Positions 9,004-20,590 of a DNA stretch of 64,000 bases are shown piece after piece. Every line of letters starts with the position of its first letter. The stretch's first letter is position 1. The position numbers were made by a program, and so were the translations under genes. This stretch comes from Diphasiastrum complanatum (lineage: Eukaryota > Streptophyta > Lycopodiopsida > Lycopodiales > Lycopodiaceae): the NCBI GenBank assembly GCA_029204225.1, contig CM055095.1, forward strand, positions 37,844,597 through 37,908,596, in the 5' to 3' direction. The notes beneath the pieces are model-generated. The model searched no databases and had not been told where the DNA came from. It saw nothing but the letters and a program-made list of their open reading frames with translations.

Positions 9004-12000
9004 TCAATGCTCTGGCTCTGACTCAGACGAATGCTCTGGAGACAACTCAGGGCCCCGAGCTGACTCTCGCAGCCGATATCTCTGCCTGTCTGGAACTGGC
9101 ATGGGCTGTGTATCCGAGGGGGAAGACTCGTCATCCTCATCCTCCCAATCAGCCTCCGCATCAGCCCCCAAGCAGGCCAAACCAACAACACCTGCTCCAA
9201 CTGGCTGTGATACTGCACCTCTACCTGTACCTGGAGCCCTGCGTGGTCGTCCTCTCCTCCCTGGCAGTTTCTGTGCCTTGCCTTTCTTGTTCGGTGCACC
9301 CTTGGGCCTGCCTGGTCTCTTGCGGACAAGAGGAGCTGTCAATGCCTCGTCACCCCCATGCAAATCACCTGGCTGGCTAGGCTGGGCCCAAGCTGAGGCC
9401 GGCTGGGATAGGGAAGCAAAAGAGGGAACTCCCTGTGCAACTGAGCGAGGAGGATGAGCTCGTGGAGTGTGTGCCCGTGGGGCTGCTGCAGGTGGAGGAA
9501 CTGGCTGTGCAGGAGGCGAGTACAGTGGCGATATGTACTGAAAGGGGCACTGTGGTGGCCGGTACTGGTACATCCTGGGTGCTGCCAAAGGAGGAGGATG
9601 TGACGTGGGTGCTGCCGCTGGAGGAGCCACTGTGGATGTGGGCGCTGCAAGAGAAAACCTGGGCACAGATGGTGGCCTGCCATGGAGACCTGGTGCTGCA
9701 GAAGTGGACGGCGATGGAGGGGATGCAGGCCTAAATGGCATCGGTGGCACTGGAGGAGCTGTGCGACGCACATACACCCTCTGAGGAGCTGGAGGAACTG
9801 TAGGCACCTCATGCGGCTGCTCTGGCTGGGACTCTCTGTGTGTGGCATGCTGGCAAGAGATGATGGGGGCGCCCTGACACTCGGCATCTGCTGGGCCTCT
9901 GAATCCAATGTGGCAACCAAGTCGGCCGGCTGGGCATCCGAATACAAATGCTCTGGGCTCTGGGGCTCATCCTGTGCACCAGCCTCTAAATCATCCTGTG
10001 CACCGACCTCTGAATCATCCTGTGCACCAACCCCTGAATCAACCCAAGCCTCATCCCGTGCCTCATCATGTGCACCCTGTAGACCCTGCATGGCCTCCCA
10101 ATCTGTGCAATGAAAGTCATCAGGTGCCTCCTCTGGTGTGCTGTCGTAGTAACGGCCATGACTCTGTGCTGCACGCATCCAAACATCTGCGGGACCAGCA
10201 TCTAAACCACTCTGCCCTCTATCAAGAGCCTCCTCCATCATGTCGACATAGGTAGGTATGCCACTGCCCCCCCCTGTGTGCCCTGCCTGTCTGCCGGTAT
10301 AACCTGTGCCATGTGTCCCACCTCTGCCACGTGATGCACCTGTGACCCCTGCCCGTGGCGTGTGCCCTGCACCTGTATAATCTGCCTCATCCCTCTCTGG
10401 TCTGGCAAACACAACCCGAATGGGCTCATCCTCATCATGCTCATCCTCTGACACTGGCTCATCTGCCTCATACAATGGGGGCTCTCTGTGCTCAAGCCCA
10501 AGCTCTCTCTCTCATCTCGGCAAGCTCCCTCTCTCTCTCTGCCATCAACTGTGTGCCCAGGTCATCTGCAGGCATGGGATGGGTGCTGTCCGTAGGCAAG
10601 TCAACCTGGCGCTCCAAATCAGATATCTTCGTCTGCAAGGTTTAAAATTTGCATGTCAGAGAGACAACTTTTTCAAGAAATGAAACCAACATACCAGGAG
10701 TCAACCAACATGCTATGAAAGATTAGCTTATCACCTGCAATGCGCTCGTAATGGTCGGAAGCCTCCTGGCGAGACGTGCGTTGGTGCTACAGAACACCAA
10801 CCGCTCCAACTGACTCACTGACAACCGGTTTCTTCTCCTCGTGTGAATCAGTGCCCATGTGCTCCAATTACGCTCACACACAGAGGCAGCACAGTCCTGT
10901 GGTGCGTGCATTGAAATACTTCAGCACATTGTGGCAAAGTTGAAACTTCAACGAAACACAAAAAATGGAGGATAAAATGAGATGCATACCTGAGAAAGGA
11001 CACGCAGTGCAAGACGCTGTATAGATGGGTATGTGCTACCGAACATGGTCCACCAGGTAATGGGTAGCTGCCTCCTCTCTGAATCCTGGGCAGCCGGGTG
11101 GCCGAATGTGCCCATGCCGAAACGAAATGCAGCGAGCTCCTCCATGAGCCTGATAGGATCCAAACCTATGTGTGGACCCACCCTGTGAATGTACTGAAGC
11201 CAATTGGCCTCGAGCTCCCTGTCTGCGATCTGTGTCGGAGAGAGGAAGAGGGGATGCAGCATGTGTGCAACGCTGTGGATACTCCTGTGGAAGTTGTTCC
11301 ATCGCGTCTCCCATATGAACTTCAGCTCTGTCATCCTGCAGGTGAGGGGCATGTGGTTTAGGGCATTACGAAAAAGCTTAACATTGACAGAAAAACAAAC
11401 TAGCAAGTACTGAAAAGATAAAGGTCAATTGCAACACTGTACCGCTTACCTCTCTGGCTGCAAGATGGGCAGCTGCAGGAACTGTCCAATCCGGTCCATG
11501 AGCTCATACACCAGTCCAAGTGTGGACCCTCGCTGTCAGCCATGCGGAGCACAATGTAGAGTGGTCGAAGCAGTCCTGACAATGTCTGTGCATCCCTCCA
11601 GAACTGGTCTCCCCTCACCGTGGAAGAAAAGTGCTCCCCATCCTCAGTGTGCGGAAATGTACTGGCACCCCAAAGATCACTGGCAACCATCTGTAGAAGC
11701 TGGGCCCTGCACCTGATCAAACGGTCGATGACCACCAAGTCGAATGCAAAGCGCGTGGGGGCTGGCTTACGGAGGTCCAGATGGCTAAACACCCGGAACA
11801 TGGCAAGAACACGCCTCTTTCTGGTGACAAAAGTCACCAGGAAGAGGGCCTCCCGGACGATGGCTCTAACCCAGGGAAGTGCTCCAATGTCCCCCATCAA
11901 AAGGTCTATGCCGTGGGCTGCACAGGGGGTATGAACAATATGAGGGAACTCGGCCTCTAGCAGTACACCCATCTGAATGCAGTTCGTGGCATTGTCCGTC

Positions 12001-13203
12001 ACCACCGTGACGACATGCTGTGGGCCTATGGCTAGGATGGAAGACCTGATGACATCAAACATGAACTCTGCAGATATGACTCTCCCCCCCCTGCTGCAAT
12101 CCACTGCCCTCAAAAACTGTGTGCCCATGCAGCTGGAGACCAGTATGTTGAGGATCGGCCTCCTCCTGACATCAGTCCAGCCATCGGACATGATGCTGCA
12201 ACCGTAAGTGGCCCAGTGCCGACGCAGAGGCTCCATCTCTCTAGACAAGGACTCGACCCTATCCCTCAGCATGTGTGTGCGGACAACCTCTGAACTAGGG
12301 ACTCTCCAGCTAGGGCTGACAGACTGTGCAAGGCGGAAGGCCCTTCTGAAGGGCTCAGAGTCGGTGATGGCAAAGGGCAGGTTCAGCTCGTAAACCAGAC
12401 TGGCCACGGCCTGTGTGGCCTCTCTGTCCATGTGCGGCTGATGCGCGCCGCGAATGGTCTGCTGCACGAGGGCTCTCCCTGGTGGACGACGGGTGGTGGA
12501 CCTCCAGCACGGTGCACCAACCGTGACGGGAATGGACGATGACGCGACAGGCTGGGCGCTGGTGGATGCATCGGCTGTAGACGTGGAATGGGGAGAGTGG
12601 GATGCACTGGCAGGGATGGGTGCAGCAGCATAGGTGGGGTGCACTGGTGGAGGGGCAACATCTGGCATGGGGTACGAAAACTGCTGGCTGAGGAGGTCAT
12701 CCGGATGGGAAGGGAAGGAAGAAGGGATCTCTTCCACATCCTCGAAGGCCCCAGCAGTAGCATCCAAGGCCTGCTCGGGTGGCGGAGAGTCCATGAGAAA
12801 GTCGTAGACTGGGGGAGTGCGAGCAACAGTGGGTGGTGGTGGAACCGCAGTGGCAACTGGCAGACGCGATGGGACGGGATCCACCGGAATCTGAGCAGAT
12901 GGGGGTGCATGAGGCAGAGCTGTCTGAGGGGCAAAGGGACCAGAGGAGGATGCACTCCCTCTCCTCGTGCGTGCCAGCCAAGCAGGCAGCAACTCTGGGT
13001 TAGTCACATAAGGAGCGGTGCAAAATCGGAGAACGCCCTCCGAAATGGTGTTCTCCCCTGCCACGAGCCGCGGCCCGTAGGTGTCCAGTAGTCGCTGCCT
13101 GTCGGGGACGGTCATGCTGCCACAAGGGGCAGCATTCAAGGTGGCACCATTTTTGGCGCGTGCACCGAGCAGATGGCCTTTAAGGCGAGTGAGGGATGCA
13201 GCA
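9004..13203 (-). pseudogene. hAT transposase gene of element A, broken
   Basis: This is a cut-and-paste transposase of the hAT superfamily. Exons by comparison with B: exon 1 to 11450 (5' end missing), exon 2 11335-10990, exon 3 10896-10735, exon 4 10632-9004, all with GT-AG borders. Exon 1 carries the end of the BED-like finger, a long Pro/Ser linker, then the DUF659/hAT core (SIMSDGWTDVRRRPILN, VVTDNATNC, PCAAHGIDLL). Exon 3 has the hAT dimerisation motif CERNWSTWALIH. Exon 4 is acidic and Pro-rich, with two AT-hooks (KRPGRPKG, GRRGRPRR) and a C-terminus SESEPEH. Lesions seen: no start codon; a 1-bp deletion near 11530; a 2-bp deletion near 10510; a 2-bp insertion near 9830. Apart from these it is close to B and C, so decay is recent. 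Confidence 0.88.
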
Positions 13204-13548
13204 CGGGACCGTACTGGTACCACGGTACCATAATATAATATATTATTTATTATTTGATATTTTTTTTCATTTTTTTTAACCTAAACTACCCGCCCCCCTC
13301 GCATTTCATCAAAAATGGTTTTGCGCCCTCCTCCGCCCTGCCATCGCTACTGTTTCCGCCTGCCTGCCTTCGATTCCTTGCGTCGCCCTTCGCCCAAGTA
13401 TTGCCCTGCCTTGCATTTGACTTGCTTCGCCCTGTTTTCGCCCATTTTCAGCGTCTCTCACACAGTGTACCCTGCTGTTTTTTTTCCAGCGTTCCATCCT
13501 TGCAGCTTTCGCTTCATCTGCATTTTGTCCTTGGTTTTCTCCATCGCA

Positions 13549-16500
13549 ATGGTGCAATCCGACCTTTCCGGTCTGTGGGACGAGGTAGACATTGTCAGGC
13601 GGGTTGCCGACAAGGCCAACAAGACCGGTCAAAAGATCGTGCGCTGCCGATACTGTCTCGTCGAGTTTGCTGCATCCCTCACTCGCCTTAAAGGCCATCT
13701 GCTCGGTGCACGCGCCAAAAATGGTACCACCTTGAATGCTGCCCCTTGTGGCAGCATGACCGTCCCCGACAGGCAGCGACTACTGCACACCTACGGGACG
13801 CGGCTCGTGGCAGGGGAGCACCATTTCGGAGGGCATTCTCCGATTTTGCACCACTCCTTATGTGGCTGACCCAGAGTTGCTGCCTGCTTGGCTGGCACGC
13901 ACGAGGAGAGGGAGTGCATCCTCCTCTGGTCCCTTTGCCCCTCTAACAGTTCTGCCTCACGCACCCCCATCTGCTCAGATTCCGGTGGATCCCATCCCAT
14001 CGCGTCCGCCAGTTGCCACTGCGGTTCCACCACCACCCACTGTTGCTCGCACTCCACCAGTCTACGACTTTCTCATGGACTCTCCGCCACCCGAGCAGGC
14101 CCTGGATGGTACTGGGCGGGCCTTCGAGGATGTGGAAGAGATCCCTTCTTCCTTCCCTTCCCATCCGGATGACCTCCTCAGCCAGCAGTTTTCGTACCCC
14201 ATGCCAGATGTTGCCCCTCCACCAGTGCACCCCACCTATGCTGCTGCACCCATCCCTGCCAGTGCATCCCACTCTCCCCATTCCACGTCTATAGCCGATA
14301 CATCCACCAGTGCCCAGCCTGTCGCGTCATCGTCCATTCCCGTCACGGTTGGTGCACCGTGCTGGAGGTTCACCACCCGTCGCCCACCAGGGAGAGCCCT
14401 CGTGCAGCAGACCATTCGCGGCGCGCATCAGCCGCACATGGACAGAGAGGCCACACACGCCGTGGCCAGTCTGATTTACGAGCTGAACCTGCCCTTTGCC
14501 ATCACCGACTCTGAGCCCTTCAGAAGGGCCTTCCGCCTTGCACAGTCTGTCAGCCCTAGCTGGAGAGTCCCTAGTTCAGAGGTTGTTCGCACACACATGC
14601 TGAGGGATAGGGTTGAGTCCTTGTCTAGAGAGATGAAGCCTCTGCGTCGGCACTGGGCCACTTACGGTTGCAGCATCATGTCCGATGGCTGGACTGATGT
14701 CAGGAGGAGGCCGATCCTCAACATTCTGGTCTCCAACTGCATGGGCACACAGTTTTTGAGGGCAGTGGATTGCAGCAGGGGGGGGAGAGTCATATCTGCA
14801 GAGTTCATGTTTGATGTCATCTGGTCTTCCATCCTAGCCACAGGCCCACAGCATGTCGTCACGATGGTGACGGACAATGCCACGAATTGCATTCAGATGG
14901 GTGTACTGCTAGAGGCCGAGTTCCCTCATATTGTTCATACCCCCTGTGCAGCCCACGGCATAGACCTTCTGATGGGGGACATTGGAGCACTTCCCTGGGT
15001 TAGAGCCATCGTCCGGGAGGCCCTCTTCCTGGTGACTTTTGTCACCAGAAAGAGGCGTGTTCTTGCCATGTTCCGGGTGTTCAGCCATCTGGACCTTCGT
15101 AAGCCAGCCCCCACGCGCTTTGCATTCGACTTGGTGGTCATCGACCGTTTGATCAGGTGCAGGGCCCAGCTTCTACAGATGGTTGCCAGTGATCTTTGGG
15201 GTGCCAGTACATTTCCGCAAACTGAGGATGGGGAGCACTTTTCTTCCACGGTGAGGGGAGACCAGTTCTGGAGGGATGCACAGACATTGTTAGGACTGCT
15301 TCGACCACTCTACATCGTGCTCCGCATGGCTGACAGCGAGGGGTCGACACTTGGACTGGTGTATGAGCTCATGGATCGGATTGGACAGTTCCTGCAGTTG
15401 CCCATCTTGCAGCCAGAGAGGTAAGCGGTGCAGTGTTGCAATTGACCTTTATCTTTTCAGTACTTGCTAGTTTGTTTTTCTGTCAATGTTAAGCTTTTTC
15501 GTAATGCCCTAAACCACATGCCCCTCACCTGCAGGATGACAGAGCTGAAGTTCATATGGGAGACGCGGTGGAACTACTTCCACAGGAGTATCCACAGCGT
15601 TGCACACATGCTGCATCCCCTCTTCCTCTCTCCGACACAGATCGCAGACAGGGAGCTCGAGGCCGATTGGCTTCAGTACATTCACAGGGTGGGTCCACAT
15701 ATAGGTTTGGATCCTATTAGGCTCATGGAGGAGCTCGCTGCATTTCGTTTCGGCATGGACACATTCGGCCACCCAGCTGCCCAGGATCCAGAGAGGAGGC
15801 AGCTACCCATTACCTGGTGGACCATGTTCGGTAGCACATACCCATCTATACAGCGTCTTGCACTGCATGTCCTTTCTCAAGTATGCATCTCATTTTATCC
15901 TCCATTTTTGTGTTTCGTTGAAGTTTCACCTCTGCCACAATGTGCTGAAGTATTTCAATGCACGCACCACAGGACTGTGCTGCCTCCGTGTGTGAGCGTA
16001 ATTGGAGCACATGGGCACTGATTCACACGAGGAGAAGGAACCGGTTGTCAGTGAGTCAGTTGGAGCGGTTGGTGTTCTGTAGCACCAACGCACGTCTCGC
16101 CAGGAGGCTTCCGACCATTACGTGCGCATTGCAGGTGATAAGCTAATCTTTCATAGCATGTTGGTTGACTCCTGGTATGTTGGTTTCATTTCTTGATAAG
16201 GTTGTCTCACTGACATGCAAATTTTAAACCTTGCAGACGAAGATATCCGATTTGGAGCGCCAGGTTGACTTGCCTACGGACAGCACCCATCCCATGCCTG
16301 TAGATGACCTGGGCACACAGTTGATGGCAGAGAGAGAGAGGGAGCTTGCCGAGATGAGAGAGAGAGAGCTTGGGCTTGAGCACAGACAGCCCCCATTGTA
16401 TGAGGCAGACGAGCCAGTGTCAGAGGATGAGCATGATGAGGATGAGCCCATTCGGGTTGTGTTTGCCAGTTCAGAGAGAGATGAGGCATACCATACAGGT

Positions 16501-17360
16501 GCAGGGCACACGCCACGGCAGGGGTCACAGGTGCATCACGTGGCAGAGGTGGGACACATGGCACAGGTTATACCGGCAGACCGGCAAGGCACACAGGGGG
16601 GGCAGTGGCATACCTACCTATGTCGACATGATGGAGGAGGCTCTTGATAGAGGGCAGAGTGGTTTAGATGCCGGTCCCGCAGATGTTTGGTTGCGTGCAG
16701 CACAGAGTCATGGCCGTTACTACGACAGCACACCAGAGGAGGCACCTGATGACTTTCATTGCACAGATTGGGAGGCCATGCAGGGTCTACAGGGTGCACA
16801 TGATGAGGCACGGGATGAGGCTTGGGTTGATTCAAAGGTTGGTGCACAGGATGATTCAGAGGTCGGTGCACAGGATGATTTAGAGGCTGGTGCACAGGAT
16901 GAGTCCCAGAGCCCAGAGCATTTGTATTCGGATGCCCAGCTGGCCGACTTGGTTGCCACATTGGATTCAGATGCCCAGCAGATGCCGAGTGTCAGGGCGC
17001 CCCCATCATCTCTTGCCAGCATGCCATACACAGAGTCCCAGCCAGAGCAGCTACACGAGGTGCCTACAGTTCCTCCAGCTCCTCAGAGGGTGTATGTGCG
17101 TCGCACAGCTCCTCCAGTGCCACCGATGCCATTTAGGCCTGCAGCCCCTCCATCGTCGTCCACTTCTGCAGCACCAGGTCTCCATGGCAGGCCACCATCT
17201 GTGCCCAGGTTTTCTCTTGCAGCGCCCACATCCACAGTGGCTCCTCCAGTTGCAGCACCCACGTCACATCCTCCTCCTCTGGCAGCACCCAGGATGTACC
17301 AGTACCGGCCACCACAGTGCCCCTTTCAGTACATATCGCCACTGTACTCGCCTCCTGCAC
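13549..17360 (+). pseudogene. hAT transposase gene of element B, broken
   Basis: The start ATG at 13549 opens MVQSDLSGLWDEVD, conserved with C. Residues about 25-60 hold a BED-like zinc finger (CRYC, then RLKGHLLGA, then APCGSM). Then come a Pro/Ser linker, the DUF659/hAT catalytic core with SDGWTDVRR, DNATNC and PCAAHGIDLLMG, exon 2 (15535-15880) and exon 3 with CERNWSTWALIH (15973-16134). Exon 4 starts at 16237 with a coiled Glu/Arg segment. Introns follow GT-AG (donors at 15421, 15881 and 16135). Two frameshifts are seen by comparison with A and C: loss of AA near 13818 in exon 1, and loss of one G near 16517 in exon 4. A deletion at 17361 removes the AT-hook end. The DUF659 part itself (13862-15420) is open throughout. 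Confidence 0.88.
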
Positions 17361-17480
17361 AGATATATACTGTCATTTTTTTAAGCAGCCATCTAGTTAT
17401 TTGCTGCACCATAAACTGCCGAAAACTACATAGCAACAGTCCGCCACATACGGCTGGACCTCATCTATTCTAAACATCTC

Positions 17481-17845
17481 TCACTGATCCTCCACCGACT
17501 CCTCGCCCTCGTCTGGTGCATTGTTTTGTCGCTCTTGCTCTGCCTCCCGGTTAGCCCGAGCTGCCTCCTGGTTAGCCCGACGTCTGGCCGCCCTTTCCCT
17601 GACCATGATGAGTTGCCGTCGTGTGAAATTCATTCCGTCTGCTCATCCAGATCCAGCTCGACAACGGGGACAGGACCCACAGCGGGGGCAGGTGGCTCCG
17701 GTTCCGAATTTCTCTGTCGAGTTTGTCACAGCATCTCTCGGATATCTGCCTCTTGCTTCCGATGCCTCTCGTTGTGCCTTCGGATATCTTCCTCGAGCTT
17801 CCTCCTGGCTTCGCCCTCGGGCTTCGGTGGTATGCGCTCTGCCAT
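17481..17845 (-). pseudogene. Small charged hAT protein gene, copy in B, frameshifted
   Basis: This is the mirror copy of the 121-aa gene of elements A and C. Start (17845) and stop (17483) codons are kept, but one base is missing near 17637, where A and C read CCGATCTG and B reads CCGTCTG. That shifts the frame in the acidic middle segment. The length is 365 instead of 366 bases. Sequence is otherwise nearly identical. Confidence 0.75.
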
Positions 17846-18504
17846 CTCGATCGACCTTCTCCTCACAGCACCCTGGTCCTTGAACACCCTCTCACAGCAC
17901 CCTGGCTCTCAAACAGCCTCTCACAGCCTGTCACTGGCTCTCGCTTGCTCTCTCACTGTCTATCACTAGCTCTCTCACAGCCTCTGAAAATGCCAACCAC
18001 AATGGCATTGTGAGTGCCTATTTATCCCCACAGCCTGATCGGCCATGTGGATCCCCATCATCCCTCCATGTGCCTCTGTACCTACCCCAATGTGATGCTC
18101 CCCCCTGTGTTGGTCTCCCATTGGGCCCATGGTCTGCTCACCCACAATGCCCATGTGCCTCTGTACTTGCCCCCATGTGATGCTACCCCCCTGTGTGGGT
18201 CTCCCATTGGCCCCTCGGTCTACTCACTCGCAGTGCCCATGTGCCACTGCAACAGTCCCCTGCATCATGTACTGTACCCTCTTTTTTTACACCCAGAACC
18301 CCCTTTTTTTTGTCCTTTTTTGGTAGTTAATATACAAAAAAAAATTATTAAAAATATATTAAAAAATAAAAAAATATTAAAAATGGTACCGCCCTGGTAC
18401 CGCGGATCCCAGGGCGGTACCGTACCGGCGGTACCACTGATATGGTACCGGCGGCACCATACCAGCAGTACCACGAGGTACTATGATATATATATATTAT
18501 ATAT

Positions 18505-19048
18505 CATAGTGGCACGTGGTACCGCCATTATGGTACCGCGGTACCATAATGGTGGTACCGCCATTATGGTGCCGCCCAAAAATCCACGGTACCAGGGCGG
18601 CACCATTTTTTAATTTTTTTTTTTTTTTAAAAATTAATTTTGTTAAAAAAAAATAAAAATTTAGTGGGCAATATGGGTATCAGCTTGAAGCTCTTGACGA
18701 GAGCAGTGCATTTATGCAGGTTGCCGATGCTTTCAGCTACAAATTGTGTTAGACAACTAAATAATGCACCTCTCAGTTTAGTAGTCACTAGTTAACCGTG
18801 AGCTCAGATCTGTAAGGCCCCCGTTATGAGGAGAAACCATTACTGAGCACGGTTGTTAGTATAGGGTCTACTGTGAGACCATGATGGTTATGAGATGGCT
18901 AGATTACAGTTTCTATATAGCAGCAAGTCAAAAAAAATATTAAAAAAAAATATTATATATTATGGTACCGCGGATCAGTATGGATCCGCGGTACCAGCAT
19001 GGATCCGCGGTACCGGGATCCGCGGATCCTGGTACCGCTGGATCTATG
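18505..19048. mobile_element. 544-bp non-autonomous hAT element D with target duplication TTATATAT
   Basis: The left end is CATAGTGGCACGTGGTACCG and the right end is GGTACCGCTGGATCTATG. Both ends carry rows of GGTACC and GGATCC palindromes like those of elements A, B, C and F. Perfect 8-bp direct repeats TTATATAT flank it (18497-18504 and 19049-19056). This is informative because the TT breaks the TA pattern on both sides. The core (about 18660-18930) is unrelated to the transposase and has no coding potential. It is a miniature element using the same ends as the larger family. Confidence 0.85.

Positions 19049-19097
<49 letters not shown>
19049..19097. repeat. (TA)n tract between elements D and C
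   Basis: Nearly pure TA. The first eight bases are the right-hand target duplication of D. The open frames of alternating Tyr and Ile across it are artefacts of the repeat. Confidence 0.9.
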
Positions 19098-19100
<3 letters not shown>

Positions 19101-19698
19101 CCGCCGGTACGGTACCGCCCTGGGATCCGCGGTACCAGAGCGGTACATTTTTAATCTTTTTTTTAATTTTTTAATATATATTTAATTAATTTTTTTTGCC
19201 TATTACTTACCAAAAAAGGACAAAAAAAATGGAAAAAAAAGGGGTACTGGGTGTAAAAAAAGAGGGTACAGTACATGGTGCAGGGGATTGGTGCAGTGGC
19301 ACATGGGCACTGTGGGTGAGCAGACCATGGGGCCAATGGGAGACCAACACAAGGGGGTAGCATCACATGGGGGCAGGTACAGAGGCACATGGGCACTGTG
19401 GGTGAGCAGACCATGGGGCCAATGGGAGACCAACACAGGGGAGGAGCATCACATGGGGGCAGGTACAGAGGCACATGGATGGATGATGGGGATCCACATG
19501 GCCGATCAGGCTGTGGGGATAAATAGGCACCCACAATGCCATTGTGGTCGGCATTTTCAGAGGCTGTGAGAAAGCTAGTGATAGACAGTGAGAGAGCAAG
19601 CGAGAGCCGGTGACAGGCTGTGAGAGGCTGTTTGAGAGCCAGGGTGCTGTGAGAGGCTGTTTGAGAGCCAGGGTGCTGTGAGGAGAAGGTCGATTGAG

Positions 19699-20064
19699 AT
19701 GGCAGAGCGCATACCACCGAAGCCCGAGGGCGAAGCCAGAAGGAAGCTCGAGGAAGATATGCGAAGGCACAACGAGAGACATCAAAAGCAAGAGGCAGAT
19801 ATTCGAGAGATGCTGCGACAAACTCGACAGAGAAATCCGGAACCGGAGCCACCCGCCCCCGCTGTGGGTCCTGTCCCCGCTGTCGAGCTGGATCTGGATG
19901 AGCAGATCGGAATGAATTTCACACGACAGCAACTCATCATGGTCAGGGAAAGGGCGGCCAGACGTCGGGCTAACCAGGAGGCAGCTCGGGCTAACCGGGA
20001 GGCAGAGCAAGAGCGACAAAACAATGCACCAAACGAGGGCGAGGAGTCGGTGGAGGATCAGTGA
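19699..20064 (+). CDS. Small charged protein of the hAT element, 121 aa (copy C)
   Basis: Same length and frame as the copy at 8115-8480. It differs at a handful of residues, mostly conservative (for example IRRHNERHR to MRRHNERHQ, FTRRQL to FTRQQL, PDEGEE to PNEGEE). The layout is a charged N-terminal coiled coil, a Pro-rich linker, an acidic LDLDEQIG segment, and an Arg/Ala/Glu helix. The TATA-like GATAAATAG and two tandem 85-bp units lie upstream, as in A. It stays open while the transposase gene of the same element is deleted. The function is not known. Confidence 0.6.
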   Translation: MAERIPPKPEGEARRKLEEDMRRHNERHQKQEADIREMLRQTRQRNPEPEPPAPAVGPVPAVELDLDEQIGMNFTRQQLIMVRERAARRRANQEAARANREAEQERQNNAPNEGEESVEDQ

Positions 20065-20590
20065 GGGATGTTTAGAATAGATAAGGTCCAGCCGTATGTG
20101 GCGGACTGTTGCTATGTAGTTTTCGGCAGTTTATGGTGCAGCAAATAACTAGATGGCTGCTTAAAAAAATGACAGTATATGTGATGTTATCCTGATACAA
20201 CGGTTGAATATATACATAGTTGTTTTTTGTGCAACGCGAGCCTGCTCATGTAAGATGCAATCTCTGTAATTTTTTTAAATGCAGATGTATTACATGTGTT
20301 TATGCAATGTCGTTTGGGGTGTAGGGGTGATTGCTGTGCTCATGATGTAGGTGCATATATGTGAAGCTAGCATTCACTTCAAACGAAATTAAATGAAAAT
20401 AGGATTCACACACGCACACAGAATTCTTCAACATTGAAAATACAAGCATCACATGTACAGAGCGACATACGCACAATGTGCAGCAAATAATGTAGGCCAA
20501 ACACTCTATATAATGTGAAAAATCATCTGAGTACAATGGTAGACCGTCTGCTAGAGACAAACTACTGAAACTAAAACAATAGAGCCACAA

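Larger units (their letters stand above)
7465..13203 (-). mobile_element. hAT element A, 5'-truncated, minus strand
   Basis: The 3' end of the element lies at the left: CATAGTACCTCGTGG followed by about 100 bases packed with GGTACC and GGATCC palindromes. Inward it carries the small convergent gene (8115-8480, +), then the four-exon transposase gene on the minus strand. Sequence identical to the family runs to the first exon (complement of TGCATCCCTCACTCGCC at about 13185-13202). It then switches abruptly to the 5' end of element B in the opposite orientation. Compared with element C it lacks about 475 bp of 5' end, including the transposase start codon, so it is not autonomous. The left flank is pure TA, so a target duplication cannot be scored. 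Confidence 0.88.
13204..18485 (+). mobile_element. hAT element B, plus strand, head to head with A
   Basis: The 3' end is complete, finishing CCACGAGGTACTATG at 18485 followed by TA repeats. It is the mirror image of the left end of A. The 5' end starts within the terminal repeat (CGGGACCGTACTGGTACC at about 13204) and lacks about 41 terminal bases compared with C. B and A therefore abut by their 5' ends. Inside, B has lost about 0.9 kb at 17361, where the transposase reading of the last exon jumps into the 3' spacer sequence. That removes the AT-hook region. It cannot be autonomous. The outer flanks of the A-B pair are both ATATATAT, compatible with one 8-bp duplication but uninformative in a TA tract. 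Confidence 0.88.

Noticed and set aside
12588-13091. Long plus-strand open frames opposite hAT exon 1 (also 11620-11934 and 22612-23124)
   Set aside because: They are shadows of the GC-rich transposase exons. The minus-strand reading carries the conserved domains and splice sites.
18895-19098. Frames ending in alternating Tyr-Ile
   Set aside because: They run through (TA)n next to element D and have no coding meaning.
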